DNA of 46,963 bases. It comes from Acidobacteriota bacterium (GTDB lineage Bacteria; Acidobacteriota; Vicinamibacteria; Vicinamibacterales; UBA2999). The notes under the pieces are model-generated. The model did no database searches. It saw nothing but the letters and a program-made list of their open reading frames with translations, and was not told the origin of the DNA. The stretch is from NCBI GenBank assembly GCA_020851565.1, contig JADZCN010000059.1, forward strand, positions 1-46,963, in the 5' to 3' direction. Below are positions 1 through 7,627 of this stretch, piece after piece (within the stretch, counting starts at the first letter, position 1; every line of letters begins with the position of its first letter). The position numbers and the translations under genes were made by a program.

Positions 1-1019
1 AGACGGGCAACATCGCCGGCCTCTGGCAGGGCGGCAACCACGGCGAGGGCACGCAGACCTCGCGCATGACCAACCAGTGCCACGACATCACGGTGTTCCC
101 GTCCATCGGGCTGGCGGCGGGCGCCTGTTCGGGCAACGGCCTGCTGATGGACATCTCCGATCCGATGAACCCGAAGCGGCTGGACTTCGTCGTGGACAAG
201 GCCTTCTCGTACTGGCACTCGGCCACGTTCAACAACGACGGCACCAAGGTCGTGTTCACCGACGAGTGGGGCGGCGGATCGCGGCCGCGCTGCCGCGCGA
301 CCGATCCCATCACCTGGGGCGCCGACGCCATCTTCGACATCGTCGACCGCAAGCTGGTGTTCAAGGGGTACTACAAGATGCCGGCGGCGCAGACCGAGCA
401 GGAGAACTGCGTGGCGCACAACGGCTCGCTCATCCCGGTGCCGGGCCGCGACATCATGGTGCAGTCGTGGTACCAGGGCGGCATCTCGGTGTTCGACTTC
501 ACCGACTCGGCCCACCCCGTCGAGATCGCCTATTTCGACCGCGGCCCCGTTGACGAGAAGCAGCTGATGTCGGGCGGCTACTGGTCGTCCTACTGGTACA
601 ACGGGTTCATCTACGGCGCGGAGATCGCGCGGGGCATCGACATCTTCCGGCTGCTCCCGAGCGAGCACCTGACCCGCAACGAGCTCGAGGCGGCGTCGCT
701 CGTGCGCTTCGAGGAGTTCAACTCGCAGCAGCAGCCGAAGGTCACCTGGCCGCCCGCCATCGTCGTGGCGCGCGCCTACCTCGACCAGCTCGTGCGCGGG
801 AACGCGGTGGCGAAAGACCGGGCGGCGGTCATCTCGTCCACGCTGGATCGCGCGGAACGCGTGACCGCGCGCGACAAGGGCGCGCCGGCCGCCGCGGCGG
901 AGATCACCACGCTCGCCGGCGAGCTCGAGCGGGACGCCGCCGGCGCCCAGCCGCGCGACGCCGCGCGGATGCGCGCGATGGCGGAGACGCTGAAGGGACG
1001 CGCCGCGCAGCTGCGCTGA
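1..1019 (+). CDS. LVIVD-repeat protein, 5'-truncated by window edge
   Basis: The reading frame is open from base 3 and its start lies upstream of the window, so only the C-terminal ~338 residues are visible. The part seen has beta-propeller-like repeats typical of LVIVD proteins: short blocks of the type hxDISDPxxPxxL followed by histidine- and aromatic-rich loops (SYWHSATFNNDGTK, HNGSLIPVPGRDIMV, GGISVFDFTDSAHPVEIAYF). The last ~100 residues are an Ala/Arg-rich helical tail. Such proteins are exported and of unknown biochemical role; many occur in Acidobacteriota and Actinobacteria. The ATG at 66 is internal, because the family pattern continues upstream of it without a stop. No partner gene can be assigned. 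Confidence 0.8.
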   Translation, partial: TGNIAGLWQGGNHGEGTQTSRMTNQCHDITVFPSIGLAAGACSGNGLLMDISDPMNPKRLDFVVDKAFSYWHSATFNNDGTKVVFTDEWGGGSRPRCRATDPITWGADAIFDIVDRKLVFKGYYKMPAAQTEQENCVAHNGSLIPVPGRDIMVQSWYQGGISVFDFTDSAHPVEIAYFDRGPVDEKQLMSGGYWSSYWYNGFIYGAEIARGIDIFRLLPSEHLTRNELEAASLVRFEEFNSQQQPKVTWPPAIVVARAYLDQLVRGNAVAKDRAAVISSTLDRAERVTARDKGAPAAAAEITTLAGELERDAAGAQPRDAARMRAMAETLKGRAAQLR

Positions 1020-1092
1020 CCAGGCGGTCCTTTCACCGCGAGTGGCCCGGGGCGAGATGGCACCGGGTCCCTCGCGGACCGGACTCCTGCGA

Positions 1093-1620
1093 TCAGTTCC
1101 GATCGTCGTCTTGTCGCGGCACGGCGACCGTCCTGCCCACCGCCGCCGTTGGCACTCCGCCGACCGGCGCGTACGCCGACGCCGCACCATGCACGTAGAC
1201 CAACTGGCCGCCGGCATGCCCGACGCGCAGGGCCATGCCGGCCACGCCCAGTGTGGCGACCACGAAGGTCCCCGCCAGCGCGTTCGAGACGGGCGACTTA
1301 CGGCCAGCCATGACCAGTGCCGCGAGTGCCAGGCTGGCCCCGGCCGACCAGATGAACTGCTCGGCGTACTCCTCGTGGAGGTGGATGGCGGCCTTCTGCA
1401 CCACAGCCTCGACGCGGTCCTCCTCGCCCTCCCCCGTTCTCATGGCGACCAGCCCGCTCGCGACCAGCAGCGCCTGAAGGGCCACGACGGCTGTCCATGC
1501 GCGCAGCCTGACCCGACCGGTCCAGAGAGCCCAGGCAAATCCCGCCGCGATGAGCGGCATCAGCGCGGCCAGCGCGACCGGCAGGTGGACAACAGCGGGG
1601 TGAAGTGGCAAACCGTTCAT
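1093..1620 (-). CDS. DUF2231-like four-helix membrane protein
   Basis: 175 residues. It opens with the family's usual LHPAVVHLPVALA segment, which contains two conserved histidines, and has about four transmembrane helices (near residues 9-30, 40-60, 88-105, 115-135). A GEGEEDRVEAVVQKAAIHLHEEYAEQ-type acidic/His loop (quoted in part) lies between helices 2 and 3. DUF2231 proteins are predicted inner-membrane proteins of unknown function, sometimes proposed to bind heme or metals through the histidines. The start is supported by AGGAGG about 6 bases before the ATG. It is transcribed divergently from the membrane-bound LuxR-type regulator, with 83 bases between the two starts, so the regulator may control it. 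Confidence 0.8.
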   Translation of the reverse strand: MNGLPLHPAVVHLPVALAALMPLIAAGFAWALWTGRVRLRAWTAVVALQALLVASGLVAMRTGEGEEDRVEAVVQKAAIHLHEEYAEQFIWSAGASLALAALVMAGRKSPVSNALAGTFVVATLGVAGMALRVGHAGGQLVYVHGAASAYAPVGGVPTAAVGRTVAVPRQDDDRN

Positions 1621-1664
1621 GACGACCTCCTCGTGTGAACCAGCGTCGCTTCGACGCTTCTGCC

Positions 1665-1670
1665 TATACT
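1665..1670 (+). promoter_or_regulatory. putative -10 element (TATACT) for the LuxR-type gene
   Basis: TATACT stands out in a GC-rich intergenic stretch and ends 33 bases before the ATG at 1704. No convincing TTGACA-like -35 is present at 16-18 bp spacing. The same hexamer precedes the genes at 3581 and 4599, which supports it as a housekeeping-type -10 box in this organism. Confidence 0.4.
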
Positions 1671-1703
1671 TACGACCGGTGACACGGCGCAGTCATCGCA
1701 CGA

Positions 1704-2291
1704 ATGTCTAACGGGGCCAACGTGGTGGAAACAGAGCACTTAGCCGAGGGGCACGAGACACGTGTGGGATCCCGCCGTATGGGCCTGGCCGTCGCGTTGT
1801 TCGCCGCGATCGCCGTTCTCATCGGCGTGGACGTGGTCGGGGATGCCAGGACCGGCGTGGAACCCCTGCACGTGTCACTCGAGGGGATCGTGATGGTGCT
1901 CGCGCTGGCCGGGGTGGCGGCGCTCTGGCACGGCTTCCGGGCCGCCGAGTCGCGGGCAGCCCATCTCGAAGGGGACCTCCAGGCCGCTCGCGCCGAGACC
2001 GGGCGCTACAAGGCCGAGGCCCAGGAGGCGCTGGCGGGATTGGGGCACGCGATCGACGCGCAGTTCGAACGCTGGGAACTGACCGGCGCCGAGCGCGAGG
2101 TAGGGTTGCTCCTGCTGAAGGGCCTCACGCACCGTGAAGCCGCCGAGGTGCGGAAGACCAGTGAGGCCACGGTTCGCCAGCAGGCCCTGGCCATCTATCG
2201 CAAATCCGGCTTGCGGAGCCGATCCGACCTGTCGGCGTTCTTCCTCGAGGACCTGCTGTTGCCGCGCGGGGACGCTGAGCCGGCACGGTGA
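1704..2291 (+). CDS. membrane-anchored LuxR-type HTH transcriptional regulator
   Basis: 195 residues. Two hydrophobic segments (about 26-45 and 58-76) are followed by a charged, probably coiled-coil stretch (78-120). A C-terminal LuxR/GerE-type helix-turn-helix follows (about 125-185): LTGAEREVGLLLLKGLTHRE, then a recognition region with TSEATVRQQALAIYRKSGL. The domain architecture implies a one-component regulator held at the inner membrane. There is no receiver domain and no recognised ligand domain. It is divergent from the DUF2231 gene and lies 75 bases upstream of the selenoprotein-like redoxin gene in the same orientation, so it could control either. The ATG at 1704 was chosen because it precedes both membrane helices. 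Confidence 0.8.
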   Translation: MSNGANVVETEHLAEGHETRVGSRRMGLAVALFAAIAVLIGVDVVGDARTGVEPLHVSLEGIVMVLALAGVAALWHGFRAAESRAAHLEGDLQAARAETGRYKAEAQEALAGLGHAIDAQFERWELTGAEREVGLLLLKGLTHREAAEVRKTSEATVRQQALAIYRKSGLRSRSDLSAFFLEDLLLPRGDAEPAR

Positions 2292-2366
2292 ACCCCCGGA
2301 GGCCCATCTGGCATCCAACTCACAACCGCGGCCGCAGGGTGGTCGCTTCTGAGAAAGGTCCGCTTC

Positions 2367-3434
2367 GTGCCTCGACCACTCGTGACCGCTCTTGGTGCCG
2401 CCGTACTGTTCATCGCGCTCGGCCTGGGCGGACGTGCTGCACAGCAGCCCGACCCAGTCGATACGTCGAAGATCGGCCCGCAGGTGGGGGCCATCGTCCC
2501 CACCTTCTCGGGCGTCGACCAGTTCGGAAAGACCCACACCCTCGAATCGTCCCTCGGGCCAAACGGGGCCATGCTGGTGTTCTTCCGCTCCGCCGACTGG
2601 TGACCCTACTGCAAGACGCAGCTCGTGGAGCTGCAAGGCCGCTACCAGGACATCACGAAGCAGGGGCTCGGTCTCGTGGCCATCAGCTACGACGCGCCGG
2701 AGACTCTGAAGAAGTTCGCGGACTCCCGTGGCATCACGTTCCCGATGATCTCCGACCCGGGCTCGGCGATCATCAAGCGCTACGGGTTGCTCAACGAGAC
2801 GATGGACCCGAAGACGCGGTTCTACGGCGTGCCGCACCCCGGCACGTTCATCGTGGACCCGAAGGGGGTCGTGGTTTCGCGGTTCTTCGAGGACGCCTAC
2901 CAGGAGCGCTACACCGCCGCGACCATCCTCGCCAGGCGGGGCGTGGACCCGACGGGCGCCCCAGTCTCCGCGAGCACATCGCACCTCTCGTTGACCGCTT
3001 CGATCAGCGACACCACGGCCGCGCCAGGTGAGCGCCTGTCCATCGTCGTCAACATCACGCCGCGCCGGACGATGCACCTGTACGCGCCGGGGAAGCACGA
3101 CTACCAGGTCGTGCAGCTCACCATCGATCCGCAGCCGTGGCTGCGGCTGCACGAGACGGTGTATCCGCCGTCCGAGATGTACCACTTCGTGCCGCTGGAC
3201 GAGCGCGTGGAGGTCTACTCGAGGCCGTTCCGGCTCACGCGCGACGTCACCCTGCTCGCCACGCCCGAAGCGCAGAAGCTGCTCGGCTCGCTTCCGTCCG
3301 TCACCATCACGGGCGCACTCGAATACCAGGCGTGCGACGACAAGATCTGCTTCAACCCTACGCGCGTTCCGGTCAGCTTCACGGTGGCAGTGAAGCCGCT
3401 GGATCGCCGCCCGCCGGGAGAAGAAGAGAAGTGA
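2367..3434 (+). CDS. selenocysteine-containing redoxin fused to a DsbD-alpha-like domain
   Basis: One frame runs from GTG 2367 (preceded by GAGAAAGG) to the stop at 3432, interrupted only by TGA at 2601-2603. That TGA is codon 79, exactly where AhpC/TSA-type redoxins carry the first cysteine of W-C-P-Y-C, so the protein reads FFRSADW-U-PYCKTQLVELQ. Both halves are clearly one domain: residues 1-25 are a signal peptide, ~35-190 a thioredoxin/peroxiredoxin fold (PGTFIVDPKG near its end). Residues ~205-350 resemble the DsbD alpha domain, with the pair C323-x4-C328 (ACDDKIC). A perfect 7-bp hairpin starts 14 bases after the TGA and fits a bacterial SECIS. The product (355 residues) is probably a periplasmic thiol/selenol peroxidase or reductase that exchanges electrons with its own second domain. 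A sequencing error or a nonsense mutation is the alternative. Confidence 0.75.
2618..2634 (+). promoter_or_regulatory. SECIS-like hairpin downstream of the in-frame TGA
   Basis: GCAGCTC (2618-2624), loop GTG (2625-2627), GAGCTGC (2628-2634): a perfect 7-bp stem inside the coding sequence. The loop begins 22 bases after the last base of the TGA, and its first base is G. Published descriptions of bacterial SECIS elements ask for a stem-loop with G among the first two loop positions, roughly 16-37 bases from UGA to loop; this element meets both. SelB binding has not been shown. Confidence 0.65.
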
Positions 3435-3472
3435 GAAGTGAGAAGCGAAAGGGCAGAAGTGAGAAGCGAAAC
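3426..3472 (+). repeat. GAGAAGT heptad array at the end of the redoxin gene
   Basis: Degenerate tandem copies of GAGAAGT/GAGAAGC with 7-bp spacing. The stop codon of the redoxin gene (3432-3434) is the TGA of one TGAGAAG unit, so the array starts inside the last codons. The purine strand is the coding strand. The same element occurs after 5751 and 38855. Confidence 0.8.
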
Positions 3473-3545
3473 GCAGGAGGCGGGCCAGTGAGCGCTCGAC
3501 ACCGACGAGCCGGCCCTGCGGGACGCGTGCCGGTGGCCCGGTTGC

Positions 3546-3551
3546 TATACT
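3546..3551 (+). promoter_or_regulatory. putative -10 element (TATACT) for the FecR-domain gene
   Basis: TATACT in a GC-rich gap, 29 bases before the GTG at 3581, leaving room for the GGAGG at 3570-3574. No clear -35 is seen. It is the same hexamer as at 1665 and 4587. Confidence 0.4.
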
Positions 3552-3580
3552 GACTGTAGCCAGCCTGATCGGAGGTCGCC

Positions 3581-4576
3581 GTGCCGAGGCTCCCCGTCGT
3601 CGCTTCTCTTGTCCTCGCGCTCCTCCCGGCCTTCCTTTCCGCGTCCCAGGGCGACGCCCAGGTTCTCGTTGGCCGCACCGTCGTCGGCACGTACGCCGAG
3701 GGGGCGGTCGTCGCGGCGGGCGATGCTGTCGCCACCACGGTGGGACGCGCCGAGATTCTCTTTGCCGATGGCACGCTGCTGCACGTGGACGCCGACACGC
3801 GCGTGCGATGGGCCCCCACCGGTCCACTGTCGCTCGAGCATGGGCGGATCCTGCTGAAGAGCGGCATGGGCGGCTGGCTGGAGGTCGTGCTCCCGTTCGC
3901 GCAGGTGACGCTTGCACCCGGTGGCTCCTACGGCTTCCTCGTCGATGCCCCGCGTTCGCGCCTCCTGGTGAGCGTCACCGCCGGGAGCGCCGACCTGAAG
4001 ACTGCTGCCGCACAGGCGACCATCGGCCCGTCCCAGATGGTGGCGCTCACCGACCAGGCGTCGCGCATCGTGCCGACGGCCTTCGATCCCGCGCCGTGGG
4101 ATACCTTCCCCCGGTGGAGCCGAGCTCGGCAGTCCGCCCGGATTCTCGCCGCCGCGCAGGCTGGCGAGGTTCAGCGACCAGGCACATCTGTCATCCCCCT
4201 TGGCCCCGGCGGCTACTACGAGGGCGAGGCCGTCAGTGCGCCCGCACCGACATATTCGGGGGGAGAGGTGATCTGGTACGGCGGCAGCGCCGTGGCGGGC
4301 TGGCCCGTCTGGGGCTACGGAGTCGGGCGCGATGATTGGGACAGGCGACGGGATCCGTACGCCCCACGCTACGAACCCCGCTACGACCCGTATCCACGAG
4401 GGGGAACGCGCGGCCCCGGGGGTGAAGGTCGCGGCGGGCCCGGGAGAACCGGCCCAGCTCGCGGAGCGGGGACTCCGCGCGAATTGCCGCCGGCTGTTCC
4501 GCCCACGCCGGCACCGCCGCCCGCCCGTGGCGGCGTAGGCAAGCTCCCGTCTCCCAGGGTGCCGCCCCTTCAGTAA
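3581..4576 (+). CDS. FecR-domain periplasmic protein
   Basis: 331 residues starting at GTG, with GGAGG 6 bases upstream. A signal peptide (about 1-27) is followed by a FecR-type beta domain (about 30-165). Its markers are VGRAEILFADGTLLHVDADTRV-like strands (quoted in part), LSLEHGRILLKSG and VSVTAGSADLKTAA. The C-terminal ~110 residues are low-complexity, Gly/Pro/Tyr/Arg-rich. In classical systems FecR is an anti-sigma sensor. Here there is no N-terminal cytoplasmic anti-sigma motif and no adjacent sigma factor, so it belongs with the free-standing exported FecR-domain proteins common in Acidobacteriota and Deltaproteobacteria, whose role is unknown. Confidence 0.75.
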   Translation: MPRLPVVASLVLALLPAFLSASQGDAQVLVGRTVVGTYAEGAVVAAGDAVATTVGRAEILFADGTLLHVDADTRVRWAPTGPLSLEHGRILLKSGMGGWLEVVLPFAQVTLAPGGSYGFLVDAPRSRLLVSVTAGSADLKTAAAQATIGPSQMVALTDQASRIVPTAFDPAPWDTFPRWSRARQSARILAAAQAGEVQRPGTSVIPLGPGGYYEGEAVSAPAPTYSGGEVIWYGGSAVAGWPVWGYGVGRDDWDRRRDPYAPRYEPRYDPYPRGGTRGPGGEGRGGPGRTGPARGAGTPRELPPAVPPTPAPPPARGGVGKLPSPRVPPLQ

Positions 4577-4586
4577 ACCGGTCGGA

Positions 4587-4592
4587 TATACT
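4587..4592 (+). promoter_or_regulatory. TATACT -10 element placed for a leaderless mRNA
   Basis: TATACT ends only 6 bases before the GTG at 4599, so transcription would begin at or next to the start codon. No Shine-Dalgarno-like sequence exists between the hexamer and the GTG. This suggests that the first gene of the copper island is expressed from a leaderless transcript. Confidence 0.4.
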
Positions 4593-4598
4593 CGAATC

Positions 4599-5012
4599 GT
4601 GAAGCTGTGGTGGCGCCGCGGCGCCAGCCTCCTCGTCCTGCTCGTGCTGGCCGTCGCGCCAGCCGTGGCTGCGGCATGTGCCGAGCTCTGCGAGCCGCTC
4701 GCGAGTGCGGCCTCGTCGGCGCACCACGTGGCCGGCGGAGATCACGAGGCGATGTCGGATTGCCACGGGGCGGAAGCCGGGCCGGTCACCAATGTACTGA
4801 CCTCCGCCCCCTGCGACCATCACGACGACGGCGGGATGGGCACGGCGATTGTGACGGCCGGCCGCGACGACACGCGCATCCTGCTGGCGCAGGCCCCGAC
4901 GTTCACTGCGACGCTGGGGACTGGCGCAGCGGCTGTCCTGGCCATCAGGGGCCCCAGCTCCCAACCCACACCTCCACGACCGACAGCCGCCCCGCTCGCC
5001 CTGCGGATCTGA
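4599..5012 (+). CDS. small secreted Cys/His protein heading the copper island
   Basis: 137 residues. An N-terminal signal or anchor (MKLWWRRGASLLVLLVLAVA) is followed by candidate soft-metal ligands: CAELC near residues 27-31, HHVAGGDHEAMSDCHG, then CDHHDDGGMG. The tail ends in PLALRI. I do not recognise a named family. It resembles the protein at 10767 in layout: leader, CxxxC, CHG, a Pro/Ala-rich linker and a terminal L-x-LRI. Its position at the head of the cytochrome/CopA/CopB/ATPase run suggests a periplasmic copper sensor, buffer or chaperone. That role is inferred from context only. Confidence 0.6.
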   Translation: MKLWWRRGASLLVLLVLAVAPAVAAACAELCEPLASAASSAHHVAGGDHEAMSDCHGAEAGPVTNVLTSAPCDHHDDGGMGTAIVTAGRDDTRILLAQAPTFTATLGTGAAAVLAIRGPSSQPTPPRPTAAPLALRI

Positions 5013-5118
5013 TCCGCCTTTCCGGCGCGTCGCGCGCGCTGTAATCCTTTCTCCCCTCACTCGTTGATCAGGTGATGGCCGGCACGCCCGCGTGCCTGCG
5101 TCGCCGGAAGGTTCGTCC

Positions 5119-5751
5119 ATGAGAGCCGTGCTTCGCGCATTCGTCCTGCTGGTCGTGGTCCTGGCCATCGCCGGAGGGCTGGCCACCTACTCGGTGCTGG
5201 GCCGTGGCCTGAGCACCCGGGTGGCCCCCAGCCCGGTCGAGACCTACATCGCGCGCGCCATGCGGGGCCTGGCCACGCCGTCTGCCGCGCGCAACAGGCC
5301 CAACCCGATCGAGGCCACGCCGGAGGTGATGGAAGAAGCGCTCGCACATTTTGCGGATCACTGCGCGAGCTGCCACGCCAACGACGGGAGCGGCGCCACC
5401 GAGTTGGGCCGCAGCCTCTATCCGCCCGCGCCGGACATGCGGGCCGACGCGACGCAGTCGCTCACCGACGGCGAGCTGTTCTCGCTCATCGAGAACGGCG
5501 TCCGCCTGACGGGCATGCCGGCGTGGGGTACGGGCACGCCCGAGGGGGAGCGACAGAGCTGGGGTCTGGTGCACTTCATCCGCCGCCTGCCGTCGCTCAC
5601 GCCCGAGGACCTCGCGCGGATGGAGGAGCTGAACCCACGCAGCCCGCAGCAGGTGAGGGAAGAAGACGAGATCAAGCGGTTCCTTGCCGGGGAAGAGTCC
5701 CCTGCGTCGGCCACCGAGACGCCCCCGGCCCCGCACAAGGGGCCGCACTGA
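5119..5751 (+). CDS. membrane-anchored monoheme cytochrome c
   Basis: 210 residues from ATG 5119, with GGAAGG 8 bases upstream. An earlier in-frame GTG at 5092 has no such site and would put a non-hydrophobic stretch before the leader. Residues ~6-30 form an uncleaved anchor or signal. The heme site is CASCH (C82, C85, H86), and the likely axial methionine is M133 in GMPAWG. The C-terminal ~40 residues are charged and Pro-rich. It sits just upstream of the CopA-type oxidase, so it may take electrons during Cu(I) oxidation. The stop codon lies within a GAGAAGT heptad array. Confidence 0.85.
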   Translation: MRAVLRAFVLLVVVLAIAGGLATYSVLGRGLSTRVAPSPVETYIARAMRGLATPSAARNRPNPIEATPEVMEEALAHFADHCASCHANDGSGATELGRSLYPPAPDMRADATQSLTDGELFSLIENGVRLTGMPAWGTGTPEGERQSWGLVHFIRRLPSLTPEDLARMEELNPRSPQQVREEDEIKRFLAGEESPASATETPPAPHKGPH

Positions 5752-5776
5752 GAAGTGAGAAGTGAGAAGCGAGAGT
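5749..5776 (+). repeat. TGAGAAG heptad array beginning at the cytochrome stop codon
   Basis: Three TGAGAAG units with 7-bp period, followed by a decayed copy. The first TGA (5749-5751) is the stop codon of the cytochrome c gene. Purine strand on the coding side. Confidence 0.8.
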
Positions 5777-5821
5777 CGAAGAAGGATGACCGGAAGCCGG
5801 AGAACGGAGCTCGAGGCACAG

Positions 5822-7627
5822 ATGGGCGTTGACGCGATGACACGAAGGCGGTTCGTCAAGGGCCTCGCCGTGGGCGGCGCGGTGGTGGCGGCGGGGCGTT
5901 GGGACCTGCCGGCGTGGGCGCAGCCCGTGCGGCAGGCGCCGGCAGTGCTGACCGGCACCGAGATCGATCTGGCCATCGGCGAGACGCCGATGAACATCAC
6001 GGGTGCGCCGCGTATCGCGCAGACCATCAACGGCACCATCCCTGGACCCGTGGTCCGGCTGCGCGAGGGCGACACCGTCACGCTCCGCGTGAAGAACGAG
6101 CTGGACGAGGACACCTCCATCCACTGGCACGGCATCATCCTGCCGGCCAACATGGACGGGGTACCGGGGCTCAGCTTCCACGGCATCCGTCCGGGTGAGA
6201 CCTATCACTACCGGTTCACCCTGAAGCAGCACGGCACCTACTGGTACCACAGCCACTCCGGCTTCCAGGAGCAGCGCGGCGTCTATGCGCCGCTCGTGGT
6301 CGAGCCCAGCGAGCCCGAGCCCTTCCGCTACGACCGTGAGCACGTCGTCATGCTCTCGGACTGGACCGACGAGAACCCGGGGCGCCTCTTCGGGAAACTG
6401 AAGAAGCAGTCGGACTACTACAACTTCCGGCAGCGCACGGTGGGCGACTTCGTCCGCGACGTGCGCGCATCGGGCCTCAAGGCCACGCTCGCCGAGCGCC
6501 GCGCGTGGGGCGAGATGCGCATGAGCGCGACCGACCTGGCCGACGTCACCGGCTACACCTACACCTACCTGATGAACGGACAGGCCCCCGCCGCCAACTG
6601 GACGGGGCTGTTCCGCCCGGGCGAGCGCGTGCGGCTCCGGTTCATCAATGGCTCTGCGATGAGCTACTTCGACGTCCGCATCCCGGGCTTGAAGATGACC
6701 GTAGTGGCCGCGGATGGTCTCCACGTGCGGCCCGTGGAGGTGGACGAGTTCCGTATCGCGGTCGCGGAAACCTTTGACGTGATCGTCGAACCGACGGGGC
6801 AGGAAGCGTTCACGATCTTCGCGCAGGCGATGGACCGGACGGGCTACGCGGCCGGGACGCTGGCCGTGCGCGAGGGGCTGCGGGCGGCGGTGCCGGAGAT
6901 CGACCCGCGGCCCGTGCTGACGATGGCCGACATGGGGCACGGCGGCATGGACCACAGCGGCCACGGGATGGCGGCCGCGGCGCCCGCGGATCCGCACGCG
7001 GGACACGTCATGCCCGCCGAACCGGCCACGCCCGACCCGCACGCCGGCCACGCGATGCCCGCACCGGCCGCACCTGCCAGCACCCCATCGCACCCGCCCG
7101 CACTCGTGAACCACCCGCCCAGCGAGGACGGCAACCCGCTCGTCGACATGCAGACGATGGCGCCGACGGCGAAGCTGGACGACCCTGGCCTGGGCCTGCG
7201 CGACAACGGGCGGCGCGTGCTCACCTACAGCGATCTGCGGAGCGTGTTCGACGACCCGGATGGGCGCGAGCCGAGCCGCACCATCGAACTGCATCTCACC
7301 GGCCACATGGAGCGCTTTGCCTGGTCGTTCAACGGCATCAAGTTCTCGGACGCCGAGCCCGTGCGCCTGAAGTACGGCGAGCGCGTGCGCATCGTGCTCG
7401 TCAACGACACGATGATGACGCACCCTATCCACCTCCACGGCATGTGGAGCGATCTCGAAGACGAGGAAGGGAAGTTCATGGTGCGGAAACACACCATCGA
7501 CATGCCGCCGGGCACGCGGCGGAGCTACCGTGTCACGGCCGACGCGCTCGGACGCTGGGCGTACCACTGCCACCTGCTCTTCCACATGGAAGCGGGGATG
7601 TTCCGTGAAGTGAGGGTGGACGAGTGA
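5822..7627 (+). CDS. copA: Tat-exported multicopper oxidase, CopA copper-resistance type
   Basis: 601 residues. Start at ATG 5822 with GAGG 5 bases upstream; codons further upstream run through degenerate repeat sequence. It has a Tat signal (TRRRFVKG). Three cupredoxin domains carry all the copper sites: HWHG and WYHSHSG in domain 1, HPIHLHGMW and YHCHLLFHMEAGM in domain 3. A Met/His-rich insert (about 380-440) contains GHGGMDHSGHGM and two DPHAGH copies, as in Pseudomonas CopA. Expected role: periplasmic oxidation and sequestration of Cu(I). It overlaps the next gene by 4 bases (GTGA), which indicates translational coupling with CopB. Confidence 0.93.
   Translation: MGVDAMTRRRFVKGLAVGGAVVAAGRWDLPAWAQPVRQAPAVLTGTEIDLAIGETPMNITGAPRIAQTINGTIPGPVVRLREGDTVTLRVKNELDEDTSIHWHGIILPANMDGVPGLSFHGIRPGETYHYRFTLKQHGTYWYHSHSGFQEQRGVYAPLVVEPSEPEPFRYDREHVVMLSDWTDENPGRLFGKLKKQSDYYNFRQRTVGDFVRDVRASGLKATLAERRAWGEMRMSATDLADVTGYTYTYLMNGQAPAANWTGLFRPGERVRLRFINGSAMSYFDVRIPGLKMTVVAADGLHVRPVEVDEFRIAVAETFDVIVEPTGQEAFTIFAQAMDRTGYAAGTLAVREGLRAAVPEIDPRPVLTMADMGHGGMDHSGHGMAAAAPADPHAGHVMPAEPATPDPHAGHAMPAPAAPASTPSHPPALVNHPPSEDGNPLVDMQTMAPTAKLDDPGLGLRDNGRRVLTYSDLRSVFDDPDGREPSRTIELHLTGHMERFAWSFNGIKFSDAEPVRLKYGERVRIVLVNDTMMTHPIHLHGMWSDLEDEEGKFMVRKHTIDMPPGTRRSYRVTADALGRWAYHCHLLFHMEAGMFREVRVDE

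Noticed and set aside
2367..3434. Two separate genes or a pseudogene split at the TGA
   Set aside because: Frame, family alignment and hairpin all favour one protein with Sec; the GTG at 2625 lies inside the hairpin and has no ribosome-binding site.
1875..3917. Long - strand open frame (680 codons)
   Set aside because: It is antisense to three better-supported genes and its product is Arg/Gly/His-rich noise typical of high-GC shadows.
5003..5017. GCGGATC-T-GATCCGC palindrome over the stop of the small Cys/His gene
   Set aside because: Perfect 7+7 but spans coding sequence and has no T-run; the related gene at 10767 does not keep it, so no function is claimed.
5672..7585. Long - strand open frame opposite copA
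   Set aside because: Antisense shadow; copA on the + strand has all copper-site motifs.
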